A stretch of 7,649 nt of DNA. It comes from JBKCUA01 sp046318675. Its GTDB lineage: Bacteria > Pseudomonadota > Alphaproteobacteria > JAJTHO01. A model generated the notes under the pieces. That model did not search any database. It had not been told where the DNA came from and worked only from the letters and a program-made list of their open reading frames with translations. This document shows positions 1-5,475 of this stretch, piece by piece; position 1 is the first letter of the stretch, and each line of letters opens with the position of its first letter. The stretch lies in the NCBI GenBank assembly GCA_046318675.1, contig JBKCUA010000017.1, positions 1-7,649 on the forward strand. The letters run 5' to 3'. A program made the position numbers and the translations under genes.

Positions 1-143
1 CCTCTATTAACCCATTTATAGGGATGAGTGGCTAGAAAGGGCTAGGCGAGCAAACGTAAGCGTACTCAAACGTACGTGCGGATTGCGAGCATAGACCTGA
101 CAACGCCAATCGCCCTAGAAATGAGGTTAATAGAGGTGCCCTA
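1..143. mobile_element. MITE-like element, copy 1 (left tip lies outside the window)
   Basis: Non-coding element bounded by terminal inverted repeats. The left arm (1-23, CCTCTATTAACCCATTT...) matches the reverse complement of the right arm (113-136) with one gap and one mismatch. The right end continues TGCCCTA (137-143); the other copy has the matching TAGGGCA before its left arm, so the full tip is TAGGGCACCTCTATTAACC and this copy is missing its first ~7 bases at the window edge. Positions 1-136 match 7514-7649 with a single difference (A102 versus G7615). The interior contains a small hairpin (GCGTAC/GTACGT) and no ORF. The outermost TA fits a TA target duplication, as made by IS630/Tc1-mariner transposases, which would have to act in trans. 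The family assignment is inference. Confidence 0.8.
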
Positions 144-242
144 TAGCTGGTTGCACAATTAAAAGTATATTTGCAACCAGCGCACGGCACAAAGTGCCGC
201 GGCCTAATGGCCGAACAAAAATAACTTATAGCGCGCTGAAGA
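142..242. repeat. Triple-hairpin dispersed repeat, copy 1
   Basis: 101 bp, 95/101 identical to 7394-7494. It contains three consecutive hairpins: stem 1 pairs 146-155 with 172-181 (GCTGGTTGCA/TGCAACCAGC, 16-nt AT-rich loop); stem 2 pairs 185-190 with 194-199 (CGGCAC/GTGCCG, loop AAA); stem 3 pairs 200-204 with 209-213 (CGGCC/GGCCG, loop TAAT). An A-rich stretch and the 8-bp palindrome AGCGCGCT (230-237) follow. There is no ORF, and no U-tract follows the hairpins in either direction, so it is not a standard intrinsic terminator. It may be a REP/palindromic-type repeat or a structured RNA; the sequence alone does not decide. Confidence 0.8.
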
Positions 243-291
243 CTTTATCAATATCTACCGCTAATTACGCAACGCCCTATAAAACTGGTGC
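210..291. repeat. 82-bp perfect direct repeat, distal copy (att-like)
   Basis: Identical base for base to 1399-1480. Its first ~33 bp are the tail of the hairpin repeat; its last 6 bp (TGGTGC, 286-291) equal the minus-strand tRNA-Leu 3' end (GCACCA) without the rest of a tRNA behind it. With the second copy it brackets the AT-rich two-gene segment, as expected for a duplicated attachment site or a segmental duplication. Confidence 0.85.
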
Positions 292-367
292 AGCCAGCTT
301 GAGGAGTTTCGAACTGCGTGTGTTAATTTTGTAGCCTAACGACCATCAATCATCACTATTGGACCGA

Positions 368-766
368 CTAATCAATTGATTCAAGTTCTCGTTTTCTAAT
401 AATGAAATCCTGAACCGACTTATCTAACTTTTTAAAAAGTGGTGAGTTTGGTTCGACGACTCTCCAAAATGGGAAAACTACTTTTTTCCTTTTTAGGGAT
501 TCTTTATAAGCTTCCGAAACTGCGATACGCAAATACATAGAAGTCGTCACTGGACATGCCGTATCTGCTTTGAGTTTTTTAGCAATTTCATTCCTAAGTT
601 TACTTAGCGACCAAGATTTTCCTTTAGGTATTTTCTTACAGATGCTTGCGACGAGATCAGGTGTTCCAATCGCCATTTTTTGACCGATAAGCATATCAGC
701 AAAGTTAGACTTTAATAATTTTACTTTTGCTTCATATTTTTTTTCAACAGCTCCCAAGGGCTTCAT
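368..766 (-). CDS. Small MGMT/alkyltransferase-like family protein (tentative)
   Basis: 132 aa, stop TAG. Its pattern recalls small bacterial proteins often annotated 'MGMT family': a basic helical N-terminus, IPKGKSWSLSKLRNEIAKKL (residues ~46-65, compare 'vPkGKl.ti.eiR..lAkkh'), then a Cys-Pro-x-Thr-Thr motif (C71-T75) and an aromatic FPFWRVV segment (98-104, compare 'tPYWRtl' or the 'PCHRV' of true alkyltransferases). The PCHR active site of O6-alkylguanine-DNA alkyltransferases is absent, so alkyl transfer through the usual cysteine cannot be assumed; a role in DNA binding or damage recognition is only inferred. The start ATG overlaps the stop of the upstream gene in an ATGA arrangement (763-766), implying translational coupling. 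AT-rich and lysine-rich, unlike the housekeeping neighbours. Assignment is from memory of the family and remains uncertain. Confidence 0.55.
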   Translation of the reverse strand: MKPLGAVEKKYEAKVKLLKSNFADMLIGQKMAIGTPDLVASICKKIPKGKSWSLSKLRNEIAKKLKADTACPVTTSMYLRIAVSEAYKESLKRKKVVFPFWRVVEPNSPLFKKLDKSVQDFIIRKRELESID

Positions 767-1269
767 TTTGTCGATTCCTTTGATAGATCATCGATATAAG
801 TGTCGACAGAGTCTTGTATGTTAAAAAAAGCATACGACATAATTTTAGGAAAGATTCCGTTAATGGTTATTTTCTCGGTAAACTCTACCTCGGTTTGATT
901 AGGGGCTTTTTCCACAAATGTTCCTACCCAGCCACCGCTCATGTTCGGATTTTCGATAATTTCGATTTCAAACTTTTCAGGATATACTTTTGATTTAGTT
1001 TTGAACTTAAGCACGAAGCCCTTAGTCGGCTCCTCTGTCCATACTTCTTGCCCCTCATTCGAGCTTAGAAGCACAACTTCGCCAGCCTTAGTTCTCCATT
1101 TTTGATTCTGAAGATCCACTACCAGTTTAAAGACTTTTTCCCTGTCCGCATCTATAACCGTTTTTTGGGATGCAACCCTTTGATTCGGCAAAAAATATCC
1201 GACGATCAACACTAAAAAAACTATCGCAACAAAAACACCAAGTACGATTTTAAGCATAAAACCACTCAT
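763..1269 (-). CDS. Membrane-anchored SRPBCC (START-like/polyketide cyclase-type) protein
   Basis: 168 aa. An N-terminal hydrophobic helix (residues ~6-28, rich in V, I, L and F, ending GYFLP) is followed by a soluble domain that reads as SRPBCC: a first strand plus helix (TVIDADREKVFKLVVDLQNQ, ~37-56) with the common 'W..' contact after it (KWRT, ~57-60), a strand pair WTEEPTKGFVLKF, GGWVGTFVEK and EVEFTEKITINGIFP, then a long C-terminal helix (FFNIQDSVDTYIDDLSKE). The lone helix suggests anchoring in the inner membrane with the domain on one face. The SRPBCC fold binds hydrophobic ligands; the ligand here cannot be told. First gene of a two-gene operon with the 132-aa protein (4-bp overlap). 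ATG at 1269 has little Shine-Dalgarno signal; ATG at 1257 (residue 5), preceded by GAGTGG, is an alternative start. Confidence 0.75.
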   Translation of the reverse strand: MSGFMLKIVLGVFVAIVFLVLIVGYFLPNQRVASQKTVIDADREKVFKLVVDLQNQKWRTKAGEVVLLSSNEGQEVWTEEPTKGFVLKFKTKSKVYPEKFEIEIIENPNMSGGWVGTFVEKAPNQTEVEFTEKITINGIFPKIMSYAFFNIQDSVDTYIDDLSKESTK

Positions 1270-1298
1270 TATTTAATTTCATTTTTTCATAGATAGAG

Positions 1299-1327
1299 AA
1301 TAAAGTCAACGACTAACGTCTACTCAA
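1299..1327 (-). promoter_or_regulatory. Candidate promoter of the SRPBCC/MGMT-like operon
   Basis: On the minus strand, TTGAGT (-35, 1322-1327), a 17-nt spacer and TTTATT (-10, 1299-1304) precede the start at 1269 by about 30 nt. The -10 matches consensus at 4 of 6. TTGACT (1306-1311) downstream is an alternative -35 but lacks a good -10. Weak call. Confidence 0.3.
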
Positions 1328-1398
1328 GATCTCCAATTGGGGCACTACTAGATTTTGCCGGACTTGAATCGAGACTTCCGGCAGCATAAATTAATAGC

Positions 1399-1474
1399 GC
1401 CGAACAAAAATAACTTATAGCGCGCTGAAGACTTTATCAATATCTACCGCTAATTACGCAACGCCCTATAAAAC

Positions 1475-1480
<6 letters not shown>
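1399..1480. repeat. 82-bp perfect direct repeat, tRNA-proximal copy
   Basis: Identical to 210-291. Its right end (TGGTGC, 1475-1480) is the encoded 3' end of tRNA-Leu, so this copy straddles the tRNA 3' boundary and its immediate downstream DNA. Read on the minus strand behind the tRNA it gives a weak TAGCG/CGCTA stem (1418-1422/1448-1452) followed by TTATTTTTG, a possible but poor terminator for the rpsL-rpsG-tRNA transcript. Confidence 0.85.
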
Positions 1481-1561
<81 letters not shown>

Positions 1562-1583
1562 AGGGGGAAGAGTACTCCTACTA

Positions 1584-2054
1584 TCACCACTTAAAGTGGG
1601 CAAAGGCCTTGTTGGCTTCAGCCATTTTGTGGGTGTCTTCACGCTTTTTAACGGCAGAGCCGCGATTGTTAGCAGCGTCCAGCAGTTCTGCCAGCAGGCG
1701 ATCCGTCATGGTCTTTTCTGAACGGTTGCGTGCAGCGTTAATGATCCAACGGGTGGCCAGAGCTGTGGCGCGGTCTGAGCGTACTTCCATCGGCACCTGA
1801 TACGTAGCCCCACCGACGCGGCGGCTACGCACTTCGATATAGGGAGCCACGTTTTTTAATGCCTCATGAAACACGTCCTGAGCCGGACGCTTGGTTTTGC
1901 GACCCAGTTCATCCAAGGCACTGTAGATGATTTTCTGAGCGACAAATTTTTTACCATCCAGCATCAGGGAGTTGGCAAAACGGGTGAGAACTACATCCCC
2001 AAACTTCGGGTCTGGTAAAACTTCACGTTTTTGCGCAGCGCGGCGACGAGACAT
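1584..2054 (-). CDS. rpsG: 30S ribosomal protein S7
   Basis: 156 aa, the normal length. S7 binds the 3' major domain of 16S rRNA, nucleates assembly of the 30S head and contacts the E-site tRNA/mRNA. The family pattern is intact: MSRRRAAQKR start, DPKFGD.VLTRFANSLM, then the K/R-rich segment with NVAPYIEVRSRRVGGATYQVP (from ~69), RWIINAARNRSEKTM and a C-terminal KKREDTHKMAEANKAFAHFKW. The Shine-Dalgarno AAGGGG (2064-2069) overlaps the rpsL stop codon and sits 9 nt before ATG, so translation is probably coupled to rpsL. fusA, which follows rpsG in the standard str operon, is absent; tRNA-Leu follows instead. Confidence 0.97.
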   Translation of the reverse strand: MSRRRAAQKREVLPDPKFGDVVLTRFANSLMLDGKKFVAQKIIYSALDELGRKTKRPAQDVFHEALKNVAPYIEVRSRRVGGATYQVPMEVRSDRATALATRWIINAARNRSEKTMTDRLLAELLDAANNRGSAVKKREDTHKMAEANKAFAHFKW

Positions 2055-2067
2055 AACTTAAAACCCC

Positions 2068-2439
2068 TTATTTCGGCCGCTTGGCGCCGTATTTGGAACG
2101 TTGTTGCTTACGATTTTTCACCCCTTGGGTATCCAGTGCACCACGAACAATGTGGTAGCGAACCCCAGGCAAATCTTTAACCCGACCGCCACGCATGAGG
2201 ATCACCGAGTGTTCCTGCAAGTTGTGGCCTTCACCGGGAATATAGCTGATAACCTCAAAGCCGTTGGTCAGCCGCACCCGGGCGACTTTCCGCAAGGCCG
2301 AGTTCGGTTTTTTCGGTGTGGTGGTGTACACACGGGTACAGACACCGCGCTTTTGCGGACACTGTTCCAGTGCGGGAACTTTGTTGCGCTTCCCCTCAGG
2401 GGTGCGTGGTTTACGAATAAGTTGGTTAATAGTTGGCAT
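2068..2439 (-). CDS. rpsL: 30S ribosomal protein S12
   Basis: 123 aa, normal length. S12 sits at the decoding centre of the 30S subunit and controls accuracy. PQKRGVCTRVYTTTPKKPNS (29-47) and GGRVKDLPGVRYH (84-96) are conserved; K43, K44 and K88 are the sensitive-type residues at the classical streptomycin-resistance positions, and D89 (the site of RimO methylthiolation in E. coli) is present. First gene of the rpsL-rpsG pair, 13 nt apart. The leader has no strong Shine-Dalgarno (only GGCCGGAACC directly before ATG). A probable promoter lies just upstream, between this gene and the terminator of the BI-1-like gene. Confidence 0.97.
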   Translation of the reverse strand: MPTINQLIRKPRTPEGKRNKVPALEQCPQKRGVCTRVYTTTPKKPNSALRKVARVRLTNGFEVISYIPGEGHNLQEHSVILMRGGRVKDLPGVRYHIVRGALDTQGVKNRKQQRSKYGAKRPK

Positions 2440-2461
2440 GGTTCCGGCCTAAAGAGGAGTT

Positions 2462-2490
2462 TTCTTAACGAATGCTTAACAATGCGTCAA
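2462..2490 (-). promoter_or_regulatory. Candidate rpsL-rpsG(-tRNA-Leu) promoter
   Basis: Minus strand: TTGACG (-35, 2485-2490), a 17-nt spacer, then TAAGAA (-10, 2462-2467). The -35 is strong, the -10 weak (3 of 6). The T/A-rich tail of the neighbouring terminator lies directly upstream and could act as an UP-like element. Predicted leader is only ~16 nt. Confidence 0.5.
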
Positions 2491-2495
2491 GAAAA

Positions 2496-2541
2496 ATAAT
2501 ACAAAAAATAATGCTGGGGCACCCTATAAAGGTACCCCAGC
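2496..2541 (-). terminator. Intrinsic terminator of the BI-1-like gene
   Basis: The minus strand reads GCTGGGGTACC (2531-2541), a 7-nt loop, GGTGCCCCAGC (2513-2523), an 11-bp stem with one T.G wobble, then ATTATTTTTTGTATTATT. It begins 12 nt beyond the stop codon at 2554. The wobble becomes an A.C mismatch on the plus strand, so the structure favours minus-strand transcripts. Confidence 0.85.
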
Positions 2542-2553
2542 GGTAAGTAAAAG

Positions 2554-3255
2554 TTATTGGCGTTGTTGTCCAAACAACCGCAGCAGTGCAAGGAACATAT
2601 TGATAAAGTTCACATACAACTGCAAGGCGCCGACAACGGCAAGCTTGGTGTTCAGCTCCCGTCCGTTGCCCTCATAATATAAGGCGCGGATTTCTTGGGT
2701 TGACCAAGCGGTGATCCCGGCAGACAGGAACACCACAATCGCCGATAGAGCCAGATCGGTACCCGTGCTTTTGAAAAACAGCACGTTGACCAGGCTGACC
2801 ACGATCACAGCGATCATCCCAATCCCAAGGAACGTGCCCCAGCCGGACAAGTCTTTTTTGGTGGTGTAGCCGTACAAGCTCATGGCACCAAAAAGAGCAG
2901 CGGCGGCAAAAAACGCCCGCGCAATGCTCTCCCCGGTGTAGGCAGCCACATAAAAAGAGACCACAAGCCCCATGGCCGCAGCAAAGGTGTAGAAATACGC
3001 GGTGGCGAAAGCCGCGCTCATTTTATGAACGAAAAAGCCAAACCCAAGGCTCATCGCGAAAACCAGCAGGCCAACAGGCATGGCCAGTGGAGCGATTCGA
3101 GCAAAGGTTTCCGGGCTGCTGGCAACATACCAGGCAACAACCCCGGTGAGCAGCATACCCAATATCATGGTGTTGTAGACGCCCAGCATATGACGGCGCA
3201 GACCCTCATCGTGGGTGGTGGCGGACTGCCGGTAGGCAGTTTGTGGGGTAAACAT
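2554..3255 (-). CDS. Bax inhibitor-1/YccA family membrane protein
   Basis: 233 aa from MFTPQTAYRQ. The ATG at 3255 is chosen because AGAGAGG (3261-3267) lies 5 nt upstream and homologues start here; an in-frame ATG at 3348 lies upstream of the promoter. Six to seven hydrophobic segments are visible (e.g. ~27-45, 56-75, 85-105, 111-128, 140-161, 167-184, 204-228), with the family's LYGYTTKKDLSGWG (127-140) and a C-terminal FINMFLALLRLFG. BI-1 proteins of bacteria (YetJ, YccA) are inner-membrane proteins; YetJ is a pH-sensitive calcium leak and YccA modulates FtsH. Odd: the two aspartates of the di-aspartyl site are changed, TAWSTQEIR has S185 where YDTQ is usual and LYVNFIN has N216 where LDFIN is usual. 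Monocistronic, with its own promoter and terminator. Confidence 0.93.
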   Translation of the reverse strand: MFTPQTAYRQSATTHDEGLRRHMLGVYNTMILGMLLTGVVAWYVASSPETFARIAPLAMPVGLLVFAMSLGFGFFVHKMSAAFATAYFYTFAAAMGLVVSFYVAAYTGESIARAFFAAAALFGAMSLYGYTTKKDLSGWGTFLGIGMIAVIVVSLVNVLFFKSTGTDLALSAIVVFLSAGITAWSTQEIRALYYEGNGRELNTKLAVVGALQLYVNFINMFLALLRLFGQQRQ

Positions 3256-3300
3256 AGTTTCCTCTCTTTGAACAGTGAACGTGTTGTTGCACTTAATGGG

Positions 3301-3329
3301 CTTATACCACAAATAGGGCGTTGCGGCAA
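3301..3329 (-). promoter_or_regulatory. Sigma70-type promoter of the BI-1-like gene
   Basis: Minus strand TTGCCG (-35, 3324-3329), exactly 17 nt, TATAAG (-10, 3301-3306). Predicted start near 3294 gives a ~40-nt leader ending in the good AGAGAGG ribosome-binding site. Best promoter match in the window. Confidence 0.7.
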
Positions 3330-3334
3330 GAATT

Positions 3335-3357
3335 TCAAGATAACTCATTGATCTTGA
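3335..3357 (-). terminator. Weak hairpin after pabB (possible terminator)
   Basis: TCAAGAT/ATCTTGA (3335-3341/3351-3357) with a 9-nt loop lies 14 nt beyond the pabB stop. The stem is AT-rich and no long U-tract follows on the minus strand, so termination would be poor and folate-operon readthrough into the BI-1-like gene is conceivable. Confidence 0.3.
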
Positions 3358-3371
3358 GAAAGAGTTTGTTG

Positions 3372-4640
3372 TTATAAATTTTTGATTAAATTCATTACTT
3401 TATGAAGGCACTCGGTATTTTCATCTTCAGACTCTGATCCGCTGGTGATACCGCCGCCGCCCCATACCACGGCTTTGTTATTATAAAATTGCACGGTGCG
3501 GATGGCGATGTTGGTGCCAAGGTGTCCCGTGGTGCTGGCAAAGCCGATGCTGCCGCAGTAGGCACGGCGAGGTGCATCTTCAAGCTCATGAATAATCTGC
3601 ATGGCGCGGATTTTGGGTGCGCCGGTAATCGAACCGCCGGGAAAGGCGGCGGCGAAGGCGTCCAATGCTGTGTTACTGTTGGTAAGCGTGCCAGTAATGG
3701 TAGAGACTAGGTGATGGACGCTGGGGTGGGTTTCTAGGGCATAAAGATCGGTAACGCGGACGCTGCCCGGCACACAGCACTGGGCTAAATCATTGCGGAG
3801 CAAATCAACAATCATCAGGTTTTCGGCGCGGTTTTTTGTGGATGCTTGTAATGCCGCAGGGTCGCTGTTGCGGGGAGCGGTGCCTTTGATGGGGCGGGTG
3901 GTAATGTCGGTGGTGTTACTGTTCAAGAATTCTTCAGGGGAGAGACAGGCGATGGCCGTGTCCCCAGTATTCATAAACGCCGCCCATGGTGCCGGATTTA
4001 TACAACGTAGGTGCAAAAAGGCCGCATAAGGATCAAAGTCTTGCGGCAAGTCGGCCTCCCACCGCTGCGCCAGATTTACCTGATACATATCGCCAGCTTT
4101 GATGTATGCAATGGCGCGTTCTACCTGCGGATTGAACGGCGGGCTGACCCGCTGGAATGCTAATGTGCCTGGGGGGTGGTGTGGAATATGGCAATCTTGT
4201 TGGAGTTTTTCCTTAATAATATTAATGCGTTGGCTTGCATACTCATCATAGACAAGCCAAGCTTTTTTCTGGCGGGCATCGAACGCTGCGATGACGGGGT
4301 AATAGCCAAGGCAAAGCCATGGCGTGGCTTTGTCATGATGATGGGGAATATTTTCTCTGCCGCACCCGGCTTCATAATGCCACATCCCCGCCCAGCCGGT
4401 TTGAAAGGCTGGAATGCCTTCCAGCATGGGGAGTAACGAAGGCCGACACCGCGCCGCGCACCAATCTAGCGGATCATACCGACCGGGAAAAGCCCGGATG
4501 ACCTCAGACGGGCGTACGGCAATATAACTGATCCCATTGCCATGCTCCCCGTCCAGCAGCAACGCCATGGGTTCATGGGCGAAGGGGATAAAAGCCTCGG
4601 CCGCCGGGCGATAAAGAAGGGGTTCAGCCTGCAAGGCCAT
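3372..4640 (-). CDS. pabB: Aminodeoxychorismate synthase component I
   Basis: 422 aa from ATG 4640, beginning MALQAEPLLYRP. It converts chorismate plus ammonia (from PabA glutaminase) to 4-amino-4-deoxychorismate, toward p-aminobenzoate for folate. Chorismate-binding motifs are intact: AGDMYQVNLAQRW (182-194), TRPIKGTAPR (248-257) with K252, the lysine that separates PabB (PIKGT) from TrpE (PIAGT), ENLMIVDLLRNDL (273-285), HHLVSTITGTL (309-319), GGSITGAPKIRAM (335-347) and GGGGITSGSE (394-403). Earlier in-frame ATGs would lie deep in folP and encode a Leu/Pro-rich stretch that is just the other frame of folP. The start overlaps the folP end by 17 bp and has no clear Shine-Dalgarno, fitting translational coupling. 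pabA is not in the window. Confidence 0.95.
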   Translation of the reverse strand: MALQAEPLLYRPAAEAFIPFAHEPMALLLDGEHGNGISYIAVRPSEVIRAFPGRYDPLDWCAARCRPSLLPMLEGIPAFQTGWAGMWHYEAGCGRENIPHHHDKATPWLCLGYYPVIAAFDARQKKAWLVYDEYASQRINIIKEKLQQDCHIPHHPPGTLAFQRVSPPFNPQVERAIAYIKAGDMYQVNLAQRWEADLPQDFDPYAAFLHLRCINPAPWAAFMNTGDTAIACLSPEEFLNSNTTDITTRPIKGTAPRNSDPAALQASTKNRAENLMIVDLLRNDLAQCCVPGSVRVTDLYALETHPSVHHLVSTITGTLTNSNTALDAFAAAFPGGSITGAPKIRAMQIIHELEDAPRRAYCGSIGFASTTGHLGTNIAIRTVQFYNNKAVVWGGGGITSGSESEDENTECLHKVMNLIKNL

Positions 4641-5475
4641 AAGTAATAGCAGCAGCAGTATCAATAACCTGACGCATGGTCGCGGTGTCATGAACGCGGA
4701 GGATGTCAGCACCAGCAGCAACGGCAAGGGCAACAGCAGCGGCACTGCCGCCTTGGCGTTGGGCGACGGGTCTTCCGGAAAGTTGACCGATAAACGATTT
4801 GTTAGACACCCCCACGGCAAGGCGTTGGCCAAGGCGGCGCAGGTCTCCTAAATGCCGCAATAGGGTTAATGTGTCGCTGAGGTTCTTGCCAAAGCCAATG
4901 CCGGGATCAAGCCATATATCGGCGGCATCAATGCCAGCACTGATGGCCGTATCCCGTAAGACGGTCAGGCTCGAAGAAACACTATCGGTAATATGATCAA
5001 ATTGTTGTGCACCGTGGGCGTGCCAATGTTCCCCCACTTCAAGGGTGTTGGTGATACTGTTGTGCGTCAGGATAATCGGGCAACGAGCAGCGGCGGCCAC
5101 GGCGAGGATGGCGGGGTCATGTCTGCCGCCACTAATATCGTTGATGATCGTGCCGCCGCTGGCGAGGGCTTGCCGGGCAACGGTGCTGTTGCGGGTATCA
5201 ATGGACAAGGGCAGGGATGTTAGTTGTCGTATGGCCGACAGGGCAGGGGCTAAGCGCTGCCATTCTTCCTCGGGGGTGATGGGGATCGCGCCGGGGCGGG
5301 TACTTTCGGCACCCAAATCAAGAATATCGGCACCATTGCTAATCGCTGTTTCGGCACGGTCTAATAGTGCTTGCATATCAAGGCAGCCATCGCCGGAAAA
5401 GCTGTCCGAGGTGATGTTGATCACCGCCATGAGCAGCGGGCGGCGGCGCAGATTAACAGGCAGGGCGGTGGGCAC
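4624..5475 (-). CDS. folP: Dihydropteroate synthase
   Basis: 283 aa, GTG start at 5475 with AGGGA ~11 nt upstream (ATG at 5430, residue 16, is a less likely alternative). It condenses 6-hydroxymethyl-dihydropterin pyrophosphate with p-aminobenzoate; target of sulfonamides. TIM-barrel motifs in order: AVINITSDSFSGDG (17-30), GADILDLGAESTRPGA (48-63), SIDTRNS (91-97, D93), IINDISGG (110-117, N112), LDPGIGFGKN (189-198, D190), GVSNKSFIG (222-230, K226), LRVHD (259-263, R260/H262). Two departures from the usual pattern: N225 replaces the arginine of 'SRKSFIG', and S23 replaces the proline of 'N.TPDSFS' in loop 1. The catalytic residues remain. Overlaps folB by 23 bp and pabB by 17 bp; middle gene of a folate operon. 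Confidence 0.96.
   Translation of the reverse strand: MPTALPVNLRRRPLLMAVINITSDSFSGDGCLDMQALLDRAETAISNGADILDLGAESTRPGAIPITPEEEWQRLAPALSAIRQLTSLPLSIDTRNSTVARQALASGGTIINDISGGRHDPAILAVAAAARCPIILTHNSITNTLEVGEHWHAHGAQQFDHITDSVSSSLTVLRDTAISAGIDAADIWLDPGIGFGKNLSDTLTLLRHLGDLRRLGQRLAVGVSNKSFIGQLSGRPVAQRQGGSAAAVALAVAAGADILRVHDTATMRQVIDTAAAITYGLAG

Larger units (their letters stand above)
292..1398. mobile_element. AT-rich two-gene cassette inserted at the tRNA-Leu 3' end (putative)
   Basis: About 1.1 kb lying exactly between the two 82-bp direct repeats. It is visibly AT-richer than the flanks: sampled 60-bp rows give roughly 33-47% GC, against about 63% in a sampled folP row. It holds two coupled minus-strand genes and no integrase, transposase or relaxase. 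Position 1356-1383 carries a 6-bp stem (TGCCGG/CCGGCA). Removing 292-1480 or 210-1398 restores one continuous junction from the hairpin repeat through the 82-bp unit into the tRNA. Horizontal acquisition is inferred from composition and bracketing; a remnant of a larger island or a passive duplication is also possible. Confidence 0.5.

Noticed and set aside
1..291. CRISPR-like array from the serial hairpins and repeats
   Set aside because: The hairpins differ from each other and there are no regularly spaced direct repeats with unique spacers.
286..320. Possible tRNA remnant at the distal end of the cassette (reverse complement GCAGTTCGAAACTCC... followed by GCACCA)
   Set aside because: A TTCGAAA loop is present, but the flanking stem pairs at only three of five positions and the distance to CCA is about 5 nt too long for an acceptor strand. 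At best a decayed remnant.
1356..1383. TGCCGG/CCGGCA hairpin as a terminator or tRNA T-arm
   Set aside because: No U-tract on either strand, and the loop containing TTCAAG does not have a matching T-stem. Kept only as a note in the cassette entry.
2101..2499. Long plus-strand reading frames opposite rpsL and rpsG
   Set aside because: They mirror highly conserved ribosomal protein genes and show no recognisable protein features.
2513..2541. GGGCACCCTATAAAGG near rpsL resembling MITE or 82-bp repeat sequence
   Set aside because: Only about nine bases (CCCTATAAA) are shared, and the segment is fully explained as the terminator stem and loop.
3256..3348. 31-residue N-terminal extension of the BI-1-like protein
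   Set aside because: It would span the promoter and leader; the ATG at 3255 has an excellent ribosome-binding site and matches the family start.
4641..4832. N-terminal extension of PabB with a Leu/Pro-rich, signal-peptide-like stretch
   Set aside because: It lies entirely over the conserved C-terminal coding sequence of folP in another frame, and PabB is cytosolic; the ATG at 4640 gives a family-like N-terminus.
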